In this document: one piece after another, positions 43,324 to 51,543 of the stretch
Layout of the letters: every line of letters starts with the position of its first letter
Position numbering within the stretch: the stretch's first letter is position 1
Assembly (NCBI RefSeq): GCF_030150205.1
Contig: NZ_JASLGT010000008.1
Location: forward strand, 736,872-800,871
DNA from: Niabella sp.
GTDB lineage: Bacteria; Bacteroidota; Bacteroidia; Chitinophagales; Chitinophagaceae
Length of the DNA stretch: 64,000 bases
Direction of reading: 5' to 3'
Made by a program: the position numbers and the translations under genes
The notes under the pieces: model-generated
The model's input: only the letters and a program-made list of their open reading frames with translations
Databases searched by the model: none
Told to the model about the DNA's origin: nothing

Positions 43324-44241
43324 TTACGACAAAAGATATTTGATAAAATAAAACGTTCGAGAATTAGGACACTTATCTATAATTAACTTAAAATACCTTG
43401 CTGGACTTAAGCGACATAAGATTTTATAAAAATAATTCTCGGGAAATTGTGCTATTTTAATGGCGATCCTATCATCGAGGATGTAAAGAATATCTTTAAA
43501 ATTAAAGTAACTTAATGATTTTATTCTTATTTCACGAAAGCTTTTCTTTAATTCCAAAATAAAAATACCATTTCTGCTTTGAACTACTGAATCACCATGT
43601 AATCTATATTTTACCGTAAAATCATCTAAAAACTTTATAGAATATTTGTTTCGCAAAAGGCTCAAAAAGAACACCTGATCTTCCAGCATTTTATAGCTCT
43701 CATCAAAGCCATTTTGCTTTGCTAACACTTCACGCTTTATCAACCAGGAAGGAGTATTGGTAAAAAAGCTATACCGACAGTAAACCTTAAGCTTTCTGTT
43801 AGGGCTTAGCAAATTAAAAAACTCATTTGCATTTGATTGATCTCTCCACTCTCTTTCGGAATTAAAGTAAACAAGTTTAGAACAAACCAAATCACTATTA
43901 CACTCCATTGCTTGTTTGTAGCTTACTTCTAAACATGCATCTAAAAGTATATCATCACCGGCAATAAACTTGATCCAATCTCCACTGCTTCTGTTAAATC
44001 CTCGATTACAATTAGCTGTAACGCCCGTATTTTCAGATACCGTTAGTAACTCAACCCTTTGAAAAAATCGACTGTTCGACTTTAACCAATCGCTGCATAT
44101 GGCTACCGTATTATCCTTAGACGCATCATCTGAAATGACAAGTTCTACATTTCTGTATGTTTGTTTTTTTATACTATCCAAGGTTTCCAGGACATATTGA
44201 GCCGAATTATATGTAATTACCACTATAGAAATCAACGGCAT
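43324..44241 (-). CDS. Family 2 glycosyltransferase
   Basis: I start at the ATG at 44241 (305 aa), because GGAGAAGG stands just before it and MPLISIVVITYNSAQYVLE is a classic GT2 start. Alternatives at 44253 or 44277 would overlap the flippase gene more. The GT-A fold is shown by NVELVISDDASKDNTVAI, GDWIKFIAGDDILL with the DxD-like AGDD, and a later LEDQVFFLSLL. The start codon shares one base with the flippase stop (TAATG). The gene is A+T-rich. Confidence 0.88.
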   Translation of the reverse strand: MPLISIVVITYNSAQYVLETLDSIKKQTYRNVELVISDDASKDNTVAICSDWLKSNSRFFQRVELLTVSENTGVTANCNRGFNRSSGDWIKFIAGDDILLDACLEVSYKQAMECNSDLVCSKLVYFNSEREWRDQSNANEFFNLLSPNRKLKVYCRYSFFTNTPSWLIKREVLAKQNGFDESYKMLEDQVFFLSLLRNKYSIKFLDDFTVKYRLHGDSVVQSRNGIFILELKKSFREIRIKSLSYFNFKDILYILDDRIAIKIAQFPENYFYKILCRLSPARYFKLIIDKCPNSRTFYFIKYLLS

Positions 44242-45722
44242 TACCTTCTCCATAATTTGCTTTTCAAAACAGGCCACAGTCTTATACGATTATTCATTGT
44301 TTTAAAAGAGTAAAATAATGATAATAACAAAACAGCAATACCCACTACGTATTTTAATAATCCCGGCAAATATGTGACTGCCAGGAAACATGTTACACCT
44401 AACAAGAACTGAAATAAAAATATTTTATAAAAAGCTTTCCAAAATGCAAACCCATATTTAAATTTAGCAATAAGGAAAACTTGAAAAAAATAAAGTATAT
44501 AGCCAACCATGAATGACATACCTAAACCACTTAATCCTCGAAACTTATATCCAAGTATATTGAGAAGCAGTAGACTTGCCACTCCACCAAGTTCATTCCA
44601 AAAAAACAATTTAGAATCTCCTTTCGCTAAAAATATAAATGCCACAGACCAACTTGCCGCCTTAAAATACATTCCTAATGCAGCCCAATGAATCATTGCA
44701 TCGATAGATACAAATTGCCCCGAATATAACAAAACGATTCCCCATTTGATAAAAACAATAAAGGTGCAAAGAATTGGAGCCAATATAAAAATAGCAACTT
44801 CTGCCTGCTGATTAATCAGCTGATTCCTTTGTACCCGATTATTAGCAACTCCAGCTAAACGGGGATAGTAATCTGTACTCATGGCTGTAAAAATCATTCC
44901 TACATAAGTTCCAATAATTGCAAACCCCGCGTTATAAAGCCCTACATCTTCAACACTGCCGGTATTACTAATAAATATGCGCACAATGTATGCCTCAGCC
45001 AAAGCCATTAAACTGCTAAGACTTAGCATAAAGCCCATTTTTAACATGCCTTTTCCTTCATTCCATGTCTCGCTTCGGGTTAAAGTAACAGCAGCGGTCC
45101 TTACCTGTCGCGAAAAATAGAGCGCAATGAGCAGCGTACATAAAGCAGTCAGTATCAGAGCCGGAACAACTCCGTTTATGCCATACCAATAATATAAAGG
45201 TAATGTTATCAACAAGCCCAATAAGGATCCAAGCACATTCGCCTTAGCAAGGCGATTTAATTGCCGTGTGCCCTGTAATAAAACATTTCTTCCTGCAGTT
45301 AGCTGACTAAATACCAATGAAATCGAAAGCCAATAAAATGCAACTGTGTATGAGGTATCGCCAAACGTAATTTTGCTTAAATAAGGCGCAGTAAGACAAA
45401 CTATGATTCCTCCCAGTAGTCCTGTAATCCATACCAACCTGTTAAGTACTTTTACAGTTCTTGAAATCGCTGTAATATCATTTCGCTGGTGTGCTGCTGC
45501 TACATCCCGGACCGCACTTGATGCAAGCCCCATACCAGTAATATTTGACATCAGCAATAATGTACTTGTAAAAAGCCCGGCGACACCCATACCAGCGGGT
45601 CCTAATAGTACCGCAATTACTTTAGATCTTATAATTGATATCAAAATATTAAAGGCCTGGACACCTCCAAATAAAGAAGTTGCTTTAAATATTTGCCGAT
45701 ACGATGACTGTGTATTCTCCAT
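44241..45722 (-). CDS. Oligosaccharide flippase (Wzx-type)
   Basis: The 493-residue membrane protein of the MATE/MVF superfamily has about 12-14 hydrophobic helices. It starts YRQIFKATSLFGGVQAFNIL, followed by RSKVIAVLLGPAGMGVAGLF, which is typical of O-antigen translocases. IGTYVGMIFTAMSTDYYPRL and APILCTFIVFIKWGIVLLY are further conserved parts. It should move the lipid-linked repeat unit to the periplasmic face. It is translationally coupled to the GT2 gene downstream and lies 20 bases after the aminotransferase gene. Confidence 0.9.
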   Translation of the reverse strand: MENTQSSYRQIFKATSLFGGVQAFNILISIIRSKVIAVLLGPAGMGVAGLFTSTLLLMSNITGMGLASSAVRDVAAAHQRNDITAISRTVKVLNRLVWITGLLGGIIVCLTAPYLSKITFGDTSYTVAFYWLSISLVFSQLTAGRNVLLQGTRQLNRLAKANVLGSLLGLLITLPLYYWYGINGVVPALILTALCTLLIALYFSRQVRTAAVTLTRSETWNEGKGMLKMGFMLSLSSLMALAEAYIVRIFISNTGSVEDVGLYNAGFAIIGTYVGMIFTAMSTDYYPRLAGVANNRVQRNQLINQQAEVAIFILAPILCTFIVFIKWGIVLLYSGQFVSIDAMIHWAALGMYFKAASWSVAFIFLAKGDSKLFFWNELGGVASLLLLNILGYKFRGLSGLGMSFMVGYILYFFQVFLIAKFKYGFAFWKAFYKIFLFQFLLGVTCFLAVTYLPGLLKYVVGIAVLLLSLFYSFKTMNNRIRLWPVLKSKLWRR

Positions 45723-45742
45723 TGGTTCTCCTGCCGCTCTTT

Positions 45743-46846
45743 CTATTTATAGCCCGTTATAACAGCTATTATACGTTCTATCTCACTATCATCCATTACT
45801 GGGCTCACAGGCAAACTCAGCACTTCCTTATGTATCTGTTCCGTAAGGGGGAATGACCAGTCATTCCATTCATTGTATGCTTCCTGCTTATGTGGAGGAA
45901 TCGGATAATGGATCAATGTTTGTATACCATTGTCCGTCAGGTAAGCCTGTAATCGGTCTCGCTCTTTTGTACGTATCACAAACAAATGCCACACATGTTC
46001 TTCCTCATCTGCAGGCGGTTCCGGCAGTGTTATTGCATTATTCTTTATCTCCCGGATATATCGGTTAGCAATCTTCCTTCTGATTTCCGTTTCTTCATCA
46101 ATATACTTTAGCTTAACATCCAGTACTGCGGCCTGTATCTCATCCAAACGGGAATTCATTCCCTGGTAAATATTTACGTATTTCTGATTAGACCCGTAAT
46201 TTGCCAATGCCCGTATTGCGGTGGCCAGCCGGTCATCATTTGTTGTTACCGCACCCGCATCTCCCAACGCTCCTAAGTTTTTTCCGGGGTAAAAGCTAAA
46301 GGCCGCCGCATCTCCCAGAGCCCCGGTTTTTTTCCCCTTAAAAGAAGCGCCAATAGCCTGTGCATTGTCCTCAATAATTTTCAGATTATATTTTTCTGCA
46401 AGTTGCTTCAATTCCACCGACCACGCAACACGACCGTACAAATGCACTACCATTATTGCCTTCGTTTTGGCGGTAATGGCGGCCTCTATTTTTGGAAAAT
46501 CAATGTTATACGTATCCAGATCCGGTTCTACCAGTACCGGCTTTAAATGATTATCACTTATAGCCAAAATAGATGCAATGTAGGTATTGGCAGGCACGAT
46601 CACCTCGTCTCCCTCCTGTATGACGCCCAAAGCTATATAGGCTTTAAATATCAAACGTAAGGCATCCAGGCCGTTCGCCACCCCAATTGCGTTAGGCGCG
46701 GCAATATATCTTGCTAAATTAGCCTCAAAGTTCTTTACTTCGTCACCTAATAAATACCATCCGGATCTGAATGTTTTTAATAGCCGCTCTTCTATTTCCT
46801 GCTGATGAACAAGGTTTATTTTCAGCAAGTCCAAAAACTTAATCAT
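45743..46846 (-). CDS. DegT/DnrJ/EryC1-type sugar aminotransferase, FdtB/QdtB-like
   Basis: The 367-residue PLP enzyme begins MIKFLDLLKINLVHQQEIEE, followed by SGWYLLGDEV and IGVANGLDALRLIF, a pattern seen in FdtB and QdtB. The PLP-binding region has EDNAQAIGASFKGKKTGALG, and the Schiff-base Lys is in FSFYPGKNLGALGDAG. FdtB/QdtB transfer an amino group to C3 of a dTDP-3-keto-6-deoxyhexose. A ketoisomerase gene, an acetyltransferase gene and rmlA/rmlB in the same operon support this role. Confidence 0.88.
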   Translation of the reverse strand: MIKFLDLLKINLVHQQEIEERLLKTFRSGWYLLGDEVKNFEANLARYIAAPNAIGVANGLDALRLIFKAYIALGVIQEGDEVIVPANTYIASILAISDNHLKPVLVEPDLDTYNIDFPKIEAAITAKTKAIMVVHLYGRVAWSVELKQLAEKYNLKIIEDNAQAIGASFKGKKTGALGDAAAFSFYPGKNLGALGDAGAVTTNDDRLATAIRALANYGSNQKYVNIYQGMNSRLDEIQAAVLDVKLKYIDEETEIRRKIANRYIREIKNNAITLPEPPADEEEHVWHLFVIRTKERDRLQAYLTDNGIQTLIHYPIPPHKQEAYNEWNDWSFPLTEQIHKEVLSLPVSPVMDDSEIERIIAVITGYK

Positions 46847-46862
46847 GAATACTCTTTTTATT

Positions 46863-47798
46863 TTATAGATTCAATTCATAAAAATCCAGACAAGCACCTC
46901 TTGCCCCTAACAATTCTTTTTGCTGAATTAACCCTTCGTTCAGGTATCTCCCGTCATTCTCATTGGAAATTCCAAAAGAAAAGAAATCTTTATCCATAAA
47001 GACATTATTAATCAAGTGATAAATCAAAAAGTCAAGCGCTCCTATTTTTCGTCCTTCAGATGAATTAGCCATATATTGAGTATGTACGGAACTTCCAAAG
47101 TCAAATATTACCACACCCGCCAACAATACGCCGCTGTGCCATGTTTCAAACAATCGTATTTCATTGGGATATTGATTCTTTAATCGTTGTATTTCAACCA
47201 GTGTGTGAACAGGAGTAGTATGAAATTTAGATAATACACTTTCTAATAAACTCCAGTATATACTGAAATCTTGTTTTTCCGCAACATTTAAACCTATACG
47301 CATACATTTATTTACAAGATTTTTTTTTGCGGGTGAGAAGCCCAGTCTTTCTGACAATTTGATAACGCTGGAAATATCACGTCTAAACAATACTGCGTCA
47401 TTCCGGAACAGCGCATATGCGTCTTCCTGGGAAGGATACTTATTGAAATGATAGGGAATCTGCTTGTAAATAATTCTTTCAAAACCTAAAGTTCGATAGT
47501 ATCGAATAATTTCCTCAAATATTAATAGAACGTCTTTAGCCTTTGTTTTATATGATAATATCAGTGAACCGAAAGTTAATCCCTGATGCGAATATATAAT
47601 AGCCTTATTTTCATTAGCGGGAAAGACAGCGCAAAGTTCCTTATGTTCGTTAAACACAAGGAGAGAATGGTCTATAAATCGATCAGAATGATAAAACAAG
47701 TAATCTGTTTTAAAAAAAAACAACCCGTTTTTCGACCGCTCAATAAAATCATCCCATTCTACCCGAAACTCGCTGCTATATCTTCTTAATAAAAACAT
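46863..47798 (-). CDS. FemAB/GNAT-like acyltransferase
   Basis: The 311-residue protein has two GNAT-like halves. The N-terminal half contains DDFIERSKNGLFFFKTDYLF and FNEHKELCAVFPANEN. The C-terminal half contains SGVLLAGVVIFDFGSSVHTQ and IGALDFLIYHLINNVF, then FSFGISNENDGRYLNEGL. This pattern matches the FemAB-like group found in sugar loci, which transfer amino acids or acyl groups. The donor is unknown. It may decorate the amino sugar. It is A+T-rich and directly abuts the next gene. Confidence 0.75.
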   Translation of the reverse strand: MFLLRRYSSEFRVEWDDFIERSKNGLFFFKTDYLFYHSDRFIDHSLLVFNEHKELCAVFPANENKAIIYSHQGLTFGSLILSYKTKAKDVLLIFEEIIRYYRTLGFERIIYKQIPYHFNKYPSQEDAYALFRNDAVLFRRDISSVIKLSERLGFSPAKKNLVNKCMRIGLNVAEKQDFSIYWSLLESVLSKFHTTPVHTLVEIQRLKNQYPNEIRLFETWHSGVLLAGVVIFDFGSSVHTQYMANSSEGRKIGALDFLIYHLINNVFMDKDFFSFGISNENDGRYLNEGLIQQKELLGARGACLDFYELNL

Positions 47799-48251
47799 CT
47801 ATAATTGTTTTGTAAAAACCATTAGTCCTTCTTCTTTTGAACTAAACTGAAAGCCCATTTTTCTATAGAGCTTTATTGCTCTAACATTCTCCCCAATTAC
47901 TTTTAAATACAATCGTTTTAGGTTGAGTTGTTTTGCCTGATCTATAATTGCACCTATAATGACCGGCCCCAAACCCTTTCCCCAATATTCTTTTTCTCCG
48001 ATATAGCCCCAATACTCGCCGCTTCCATTTTCAATATTCTTTATTCCAAACACTCCGATTGGAATAGCGTTATATGATACTCCCCACAACTTATAATCAC
48101 TTCTGCCGGCCAATGCATGAAACCATTTTTGCTGATCATCTTTTGTAAAACTTCTAGTGTTGGTTAGACATTTTATTTCGGGATCATTCAGCCAATGCCA
48201 TGACTTTTCTAGATATACTTCGTTATACGATTCAAGTCTTATAGCATTCAT
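47799..48251 (-). CDS. GNAT-family N-acetyltransferase, RimJ-like
   Basis: The 150-residue protein has the acetyl-CoA loop of the fold in EKEYWGKGLGPVIIGAIIDQ (Q/RxxGxG-like) and the end NVRAIKLYRKMGFQF. The start RLESYNEVYLEKSWHWLNDP is typical of the RimJ/RimL-like group. In sugar operons such enzymes acetylate amino sugars, for instance at C3 or C4. The stop is immediately followed by the start of the FemAB-like gene. Compared with the LbH acyltransferase at 50118 it is an alternative acetylating enzyme for the same sugar. Confidence 0.82.
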   Translation of the reverse strand: MNAIRLESYNEVYLEKSWHWLNDPEIKCLTNTRSFTKDDQQKWFHALAGRSDYKLWGVSYNAIPIGVFGIKNIENGSGEYWGYIGEKEYWGKGLGPVIIGAIIDQAKQLNLKRLYLKVIGENVRAIKLYRKMGFQFSSKEEGLMVFTKQL

Positions 48252-48292
48252 AAATATATAGGTTTTTGTTATTCCGCAACTTAAAGCTTTTC

Positions 48293-48709
48293 TTATCCAA
48301 CAAACTCTTTAAACTCAACGTAGTCTCTTATATAGTCAAGCTCATTATATTCATGGGATGCAAGTACCAGGCATACAGAACCCGATGAAAAATTGATCTC
48401 CGAGGCCCAAATACCCGGAGGAATATGAACGCCGATATTTGGTCTATTCAAAAACACCTGCCGTTTATATTTGCCATCATCCAGCTGTACTTCAAAGGAG
48501 CCGCTTACAGCCACCAGGAACTGATGACAGCTTTTATGTGCATGTGCCCCCCTGCTTTCTCCGCCGGCAATATCATACAAATAAAACACCCTCCGCACAC
48601 CAAACGGGAAATGGCTTTCATTTTCCACAATCGTCAAATGCCCCTTATCAAAACCAACCTTTCCCAGGTCGATCACTGAACAATCAAAAACGTTTACACT
48701 TTTAGTCAT
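48293..48709 (-). CDS. fdtA: dTDP-4-keto-6-deoxyglucose 3,4-ketoisomerase, FdtA/WxcM-like cupin (copy 1)
   Basis: The 138-residue cupin has GVRRVFYLYDIAGGESRGAH followed by AHKSCHQFLVAVSG. The HxH pair at 56 and 58 (HAH) with a nearby Arg and Tyr matches the active site of FdtA and QdtA ketoisomerases. It should move the keto group of dTDP-4-keto-6-deoxyglucose from C4 to C3, giving the substrate of the FdtB-like aminotransferase. Whether the product has the galacto or gluco configuration cannot be read. Its start overlaps the end of a paralogue by eight bases. Confidence 0.85.
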   Translation of the reverse strand: MTKSVNVFDCSVIDLGKVGFDKGHLTIVENESHFPFGVRRVFYLYDIAGGESRGAHAHKSCHQFLVAVSGSFEVQLDDGKYKRQVFLNRPNIGVHIPPGIWASEINFSSGSVCLVLASHEYNELDYIRDYVEFKEFVG

Positions 48710-49106
48710 TTTTTAGCCGTTTATATTCCTCAAATTCCCTGATATAATCAGATGCATCATAAGCTTTATCAGATACGATCAATGCAAGCGAATTCGTTGA
48801 GAAATTCTCCATCCGCCTCCAATACATTTGCGGAACGTATAAACCATAATAGCTTCTGTTCAAAGAAAATACCTGCTCGTTTTCGCCGTCATGCAAGACC
48901 ACATCAAAGCTTCCGGATAAAGCTACGATAAACTCCTGCTGCTCTTTAAAAGCGTGTCCGCCCCTGGTTTCCCCGCCGGGCACATCATAGATCCAATAGG
49001 TTCGGGCAATGCTAAAAGGCAATTGACGGGGATGTTCAAAAAAAGAGAGGTTCCCTCTTTTATCAAGTATTTTTGGCAGCTGAATAATATGGGGTTTCAA
49101 ATCCAT
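48702..49106 (-). CDS. FdtA-like cupin paralogue with altered active-site pair (copy 2)
   Basis: The 134-residue protein is a clear paralogue of the next gene (ARTYWIYDVPGGETRGGH, then AFKEQQEFIVALSG). At the HxH pair it has His51 but Phe53 (HAF), so the second His is lost. In characterised FdtA/QdtA that second His is important for catalysis (from memory), so isomerase activity may be altered or absent. It may have become a subunit partner, or act on a different sugar. Tandem FdtA-like pairs do occur in sugar loci. Confidence 0.8.
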   Translation of the reverse strand: MDLKPHIIQLPKILDKRGNLSFFEHPRQLPFSIARTYWIYDVPGGETRGGHAFKEQQEFIVALSGSFDVVLHDGENEQVFSLNRSYYGLYVPQMYWRRMENFSTNSLALIVSDKAYDASDYIREFEEYKRLKND

Positions 49107-49111
49107 ACAGG

Positions 49112-50125
49112 CTAGTTTTTATAAATATTTTGTATCATATCAACGACTTTCCATCCGTCATTTCCACTAACAACAGAGCCGTCAACGCTTTTCAATGCCC
49201 TTAAAATGTTTTCAAGAATAAGATCATGATTTGCGGTGCCTGGATTGGTTCGCTGACCGGCCTTTTGATGCATACGGTCTTCCAGACGAGGAAGCGCATA
49301 ATCCTTAATATGACAATATTCCACTTTATCCATATATTGCCCCGCCACTTTCACTGATCCGTTTTCAGCAATAACAGTAATACTGCTTTCAAGATTCTTA
49401 TCCCAAACTGCTGTTGTGTAACTCAAAGAGCCCATACCTCCTTTTACAAAATCGAAATGCACGATGCCGGTATCTTCAAAATCAATCACTCCGTTATGAT
49501 TAAAGTTTCGAAAACTTGAGTGGATATTGGAGATGTCGCCAAAACACCAGTATATCAGGTCTATAAAATGACTGAACTGGGTAAAGAGTGTACCTCCGTC
49601 TAACTCCCTTGTTCCATGCCAGCTTTCCTTTTTGTAGTACCGCTGGTCCCTGTTCCAGAAACAATTCACCTGGACTAAGAATATTTTTCCCAACACACCA
49701 CTTTGCGTCAGCTCCTTTAACCAGCTGCTTACCGGGCTAAACCGGTTCTGCATCATTACAAATACCTGCCGCTGCACCTCCTTCGCTTTAGCAATAATGG
49801 CATCGGCATCAGCCTTGCTCAGGGCCATCGGCTTTTCAATCAATACATGCTTTTGCGCGTCCAGGCATTTCAATGCATGTTGTGCATGCAATCCATTCGG
49901 CGTAGCGATGACCACAACATCCGTTTCTGTAACTGCTGATGATTCCAAAAAATCATCTAAATCGTTATAGAACGGAATACCGGGTAGCATGGGCTGTTGA
50001 TGCATATCGATAACAGCCGCTAATTTGCAATCAGGATGTTCCTGAATCACGCTTACATGACGCTTGCCCATATGCCCATATCCTACAACCGCAAATCTTA
50101 TTTTCTGATCCATTCGCCTATTCAA
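49112..50125 (-). CDS. Gfo/Idh/MocA-family NAD(P)-dependent sugar oxidoreductase
   Basis: The 337-residue protein has the nucleotide-binding start RFAVVGYGHMGKRHVSVIQE. EKPMALSKADADAI contains the family Lys, and SHFIDLIYWCFGDI lies in the C-terminal domain. Such enzymes oxidise or reduce a ring position of a nucleotide sugar; WbpB/WlbA, which act on UDP-GlcNAcA, are near relatives. The start could also be the ATG at 50113. Together with the neighbouring LbH acyltransferase it resembles the WbpB-WbpD pair of 2,3-diamino-uronic-acid synthesis, but no WbpA is in view. Confidence 0.85.
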   Translation of the reverse strand: MNRRMDQKIRFAVVGYGHMGKRHVSVIQEHPDCKLAAVIDMHQQPMLPGIPFYNDLDDFLESSAVTETDVVVIATPNGLHAQHALKCLDAQKHVLIEKPMALSKADADAIIAKAKEVQRQVFVMMQNRFSPVSSWLKELTQSGVLGKIFLVQVNCFWNRDQRYYKKESWHGTRELDGGTLFTQFSHFIDLIYWCFGDISNIHSSFRNFNHNGVIDFEDTGIVHFDFVKGGMGSLSYTTAVWDKNLESSITVIAENGSVKVAGQYMDKVEYCHIKDYALPRLEDRMHQKAGQRTNPGTANHDLILENILRALKSVDGSVVSGNDGWKVVDMIQNIYKN

Positions 50126-50696
50126 CTTTAAACACCTGACGTGCTTTCAATTCATATACCGCTCCACTCTCCGGACAAACCGCCTTACCATCTCCATCAA
50201 ACTTTAATTTATGCCCGTATTCACTCATCCAGCCGGTTTGCCGTGCCGGGTTGCCTACCACCAATGCGTAAGCTGGTACATCCTTCGTTACTACAGCTCC
50301 TGCCCCAATGAATGCATAAGCGCCAATGGTGTTACCGCATACTATAGTGGCATTTGCCCCAATAGTGGCACCTTTTTTTACGAGGGTTTGTTTATACTCG
50401 CTTTTTCGACTCACTGCACTACGGGGGTTAATGACATTGGTAAACACCATGCTGGGCCCCAGGAATACATCATCCTCGCATATGACGCCTTCATAGATCG
50501 AAACGTTGTTTTGCACCCGCACATTATTACCAAGTACTACTTTAGGTGATACGACTACATTTTGCCCCAGGTTGCAGTGTTCTCCAATGGTACAGCCCGC
50601 CATAATATGGGAGAAGTGCCAGATCTTTGTGCCCGTGCCAATGATACAATCTTCATCAATGATGGCAGTAGGGTGTGCGAAAAAGGTTGCAGACAT
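50118..50696 (-). CDS. Left-handed beta-helix N-acetyltransferase, WbpD/FdtC-like
   Basis: The 192-residue protein is built of hexapeptide turns (GTKIWHFSHIMAGCTIG, GQNVVVSPKVVLGNNVRVQ, GATIGANATIVCGNTIGAYA). The C-terminal GNPARQTGWMSEYGHKL is characteristic of the WbpD/WlbB and FdtC/QdtC group. It should acetylate a 3-amino sugar nucleotide. Two routes compete. It can finish dTDP-3-acetamido-3,6-dideoxyhexose after FdtB, or act in a UDP-diaminouronate route with the adjoining oxidoreductase. The presence of rmlA/rmlB and the FdtA/FdtB genes favours the first. Confidence 0.88.
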   Translation of the reverse strand: MSATFFAHPTAIIDEDCIIGTGTKIWHFSHIMAGCTIGEHCNLGQNVVVSPKVVLGNNVRVQNNVSIYEGVICEDDVFLGPSMVFTNVINPRSAVSRKSEYKQTLVKKGATIGANATIVCGNTIGAYAFIGAGAVVTKDVPAYALVVGNPARQTGWMSEYGHKLKFDGDGKAVCPESGAVYELKARQVFKVE

Positions 50697-50818
50697 TGTT
50701 AGATGTTAGATATTAGACGATAGATATTTTCAGGTTCCGGGTTGTGCTTTAGTTTTAATTCCGGTATCTCCATTCCCCCGGAGGCACAGACATATTTCCA
50801 CATTTTCAAATTTGTCTT

Positions 50819-51223
50819 CTAAACCGGGTACCGGTGCTCATCATTCGTAGTTCCCACCGGATGATCGGCCATAACGAGGATTTTTGAGCTTGGCTCCAAT
50901 GCCTGTAAGCAAAAAATATGCCCGGGTGGTATATGCAGTACATCAAGGGACCCGGCCGTTAACAAAAAGCGTTCTGTACCTTCACCACTCAAATCCGGCT
51001 TCGCCCAATCACTTATCATTTTCACCGTTACCTTAAATATACCCTGCACAACGGTAAACCACCGGTGCTCCACTTCATGGCCCATCCAGCCCCTTACCAG
51101 TTCGGTATTATTATGTTCAATTGTATAGATCCGTTTTACGGGACCGGCATCAAAACCATTGTTAAACAACAAGGAGCCCCGCTGGTCTGTATGATGTCCT
51201 CCCTGTATCAATTGTGCATTCAT
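50819..51223 (-). CDS. RmlC/WxcM-like sugar-nucleotide cupin
   Basis: The 134-residue cupin has DQRGSLLFNNGFDAGPVKRI and TELVRGWMGHEVEHRW, with the DxRG and RGxxxH(x)ExR(W) patterns seen in RmlC- and WxcM-like epimerases and isomerases. It is shorter than RmlC (about 180 residues), so I do not call it rmlC. rmlD is absent from the window, which argues against a complete dTDP-L-rhamnose route. It may act on dTDP-4-keto-6-deoxyglucose made by RmlB. Confidence 0.7.
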   Translation of the reverse strand: MNAQLIQGGHHTDQRGSLLFNNGFDAGPVKRIYTIEHNNTELVRGWMGHEVEHRWFTVVQGIFKVTVKMISDWAKPDLSGEGTERFLLTAGSLDVLHIPPGHIFCLQALEPSSKILVMADHPVGTTNDEHRYPV

Positions 51224-51543
51224 TAAGATTCAAATTACAAATCAATGTCGTTTCCTTAAAGCCACAGATCACGCCCGGGGCGTGACAAGTTGCGCAGATT
51301 TGGTGTTGGCTTTAAATACAACAATGTCGCAGAAAAGCGCCGCAGGCGCAATCAGCGTATCTGCGGCAACCATAAAAATTGCCTAAGGAAACGGGATTGA
51401 ATTACAAATTACAAAAGTCAAGAACCAAAAATCAAAAGCCGACGATCAACATTCAAAAATTAAAAACCAGCATCAGTGGCTGTTACGGGAATGCCCATAG
51501 CCGGATCTTCATGCTCACATTTCCACATCCTCACATTTTCAAA
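51224..51543. other. Gap of 320 bases with a structured repeat element
   Basis: No gene is seen. Bases 51249-51393 form a bounded element, described separately. Bases 51410-51543 hold AT-rich words of the AATTACAAA, CACATTTCCACATCC, TCACATTTTC types shared with other spacers. Confidence 0.6.
51249..51393. mobile_element. Small MITE-like element with 10-base terminal inverted repeats
   Basis: CGTTTCCTTA at 51249-51258 is repeated in inverse orientation as TAAGGAAACG at 51384-51393. Just inside lie CCACAGAT and its near-inverse ATCTGCGG. Two tight hairpins sit within (CACGCCCGGGGCGTG and GCGCCGCAGGCGC). AATTACAAAT occurs on both outer flanks. The 145-base length fits a non-autonomous element, but no transposase source is known, so the class is inference. 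Confidence 0.45.

Noticed and set aside
50118..50696. Firm WbpD assignment
   Set aside because: The LbH family is shared with FdtC/QdtC and no WbpA homologue is present, so the sugar cannot be fixed from sequence.
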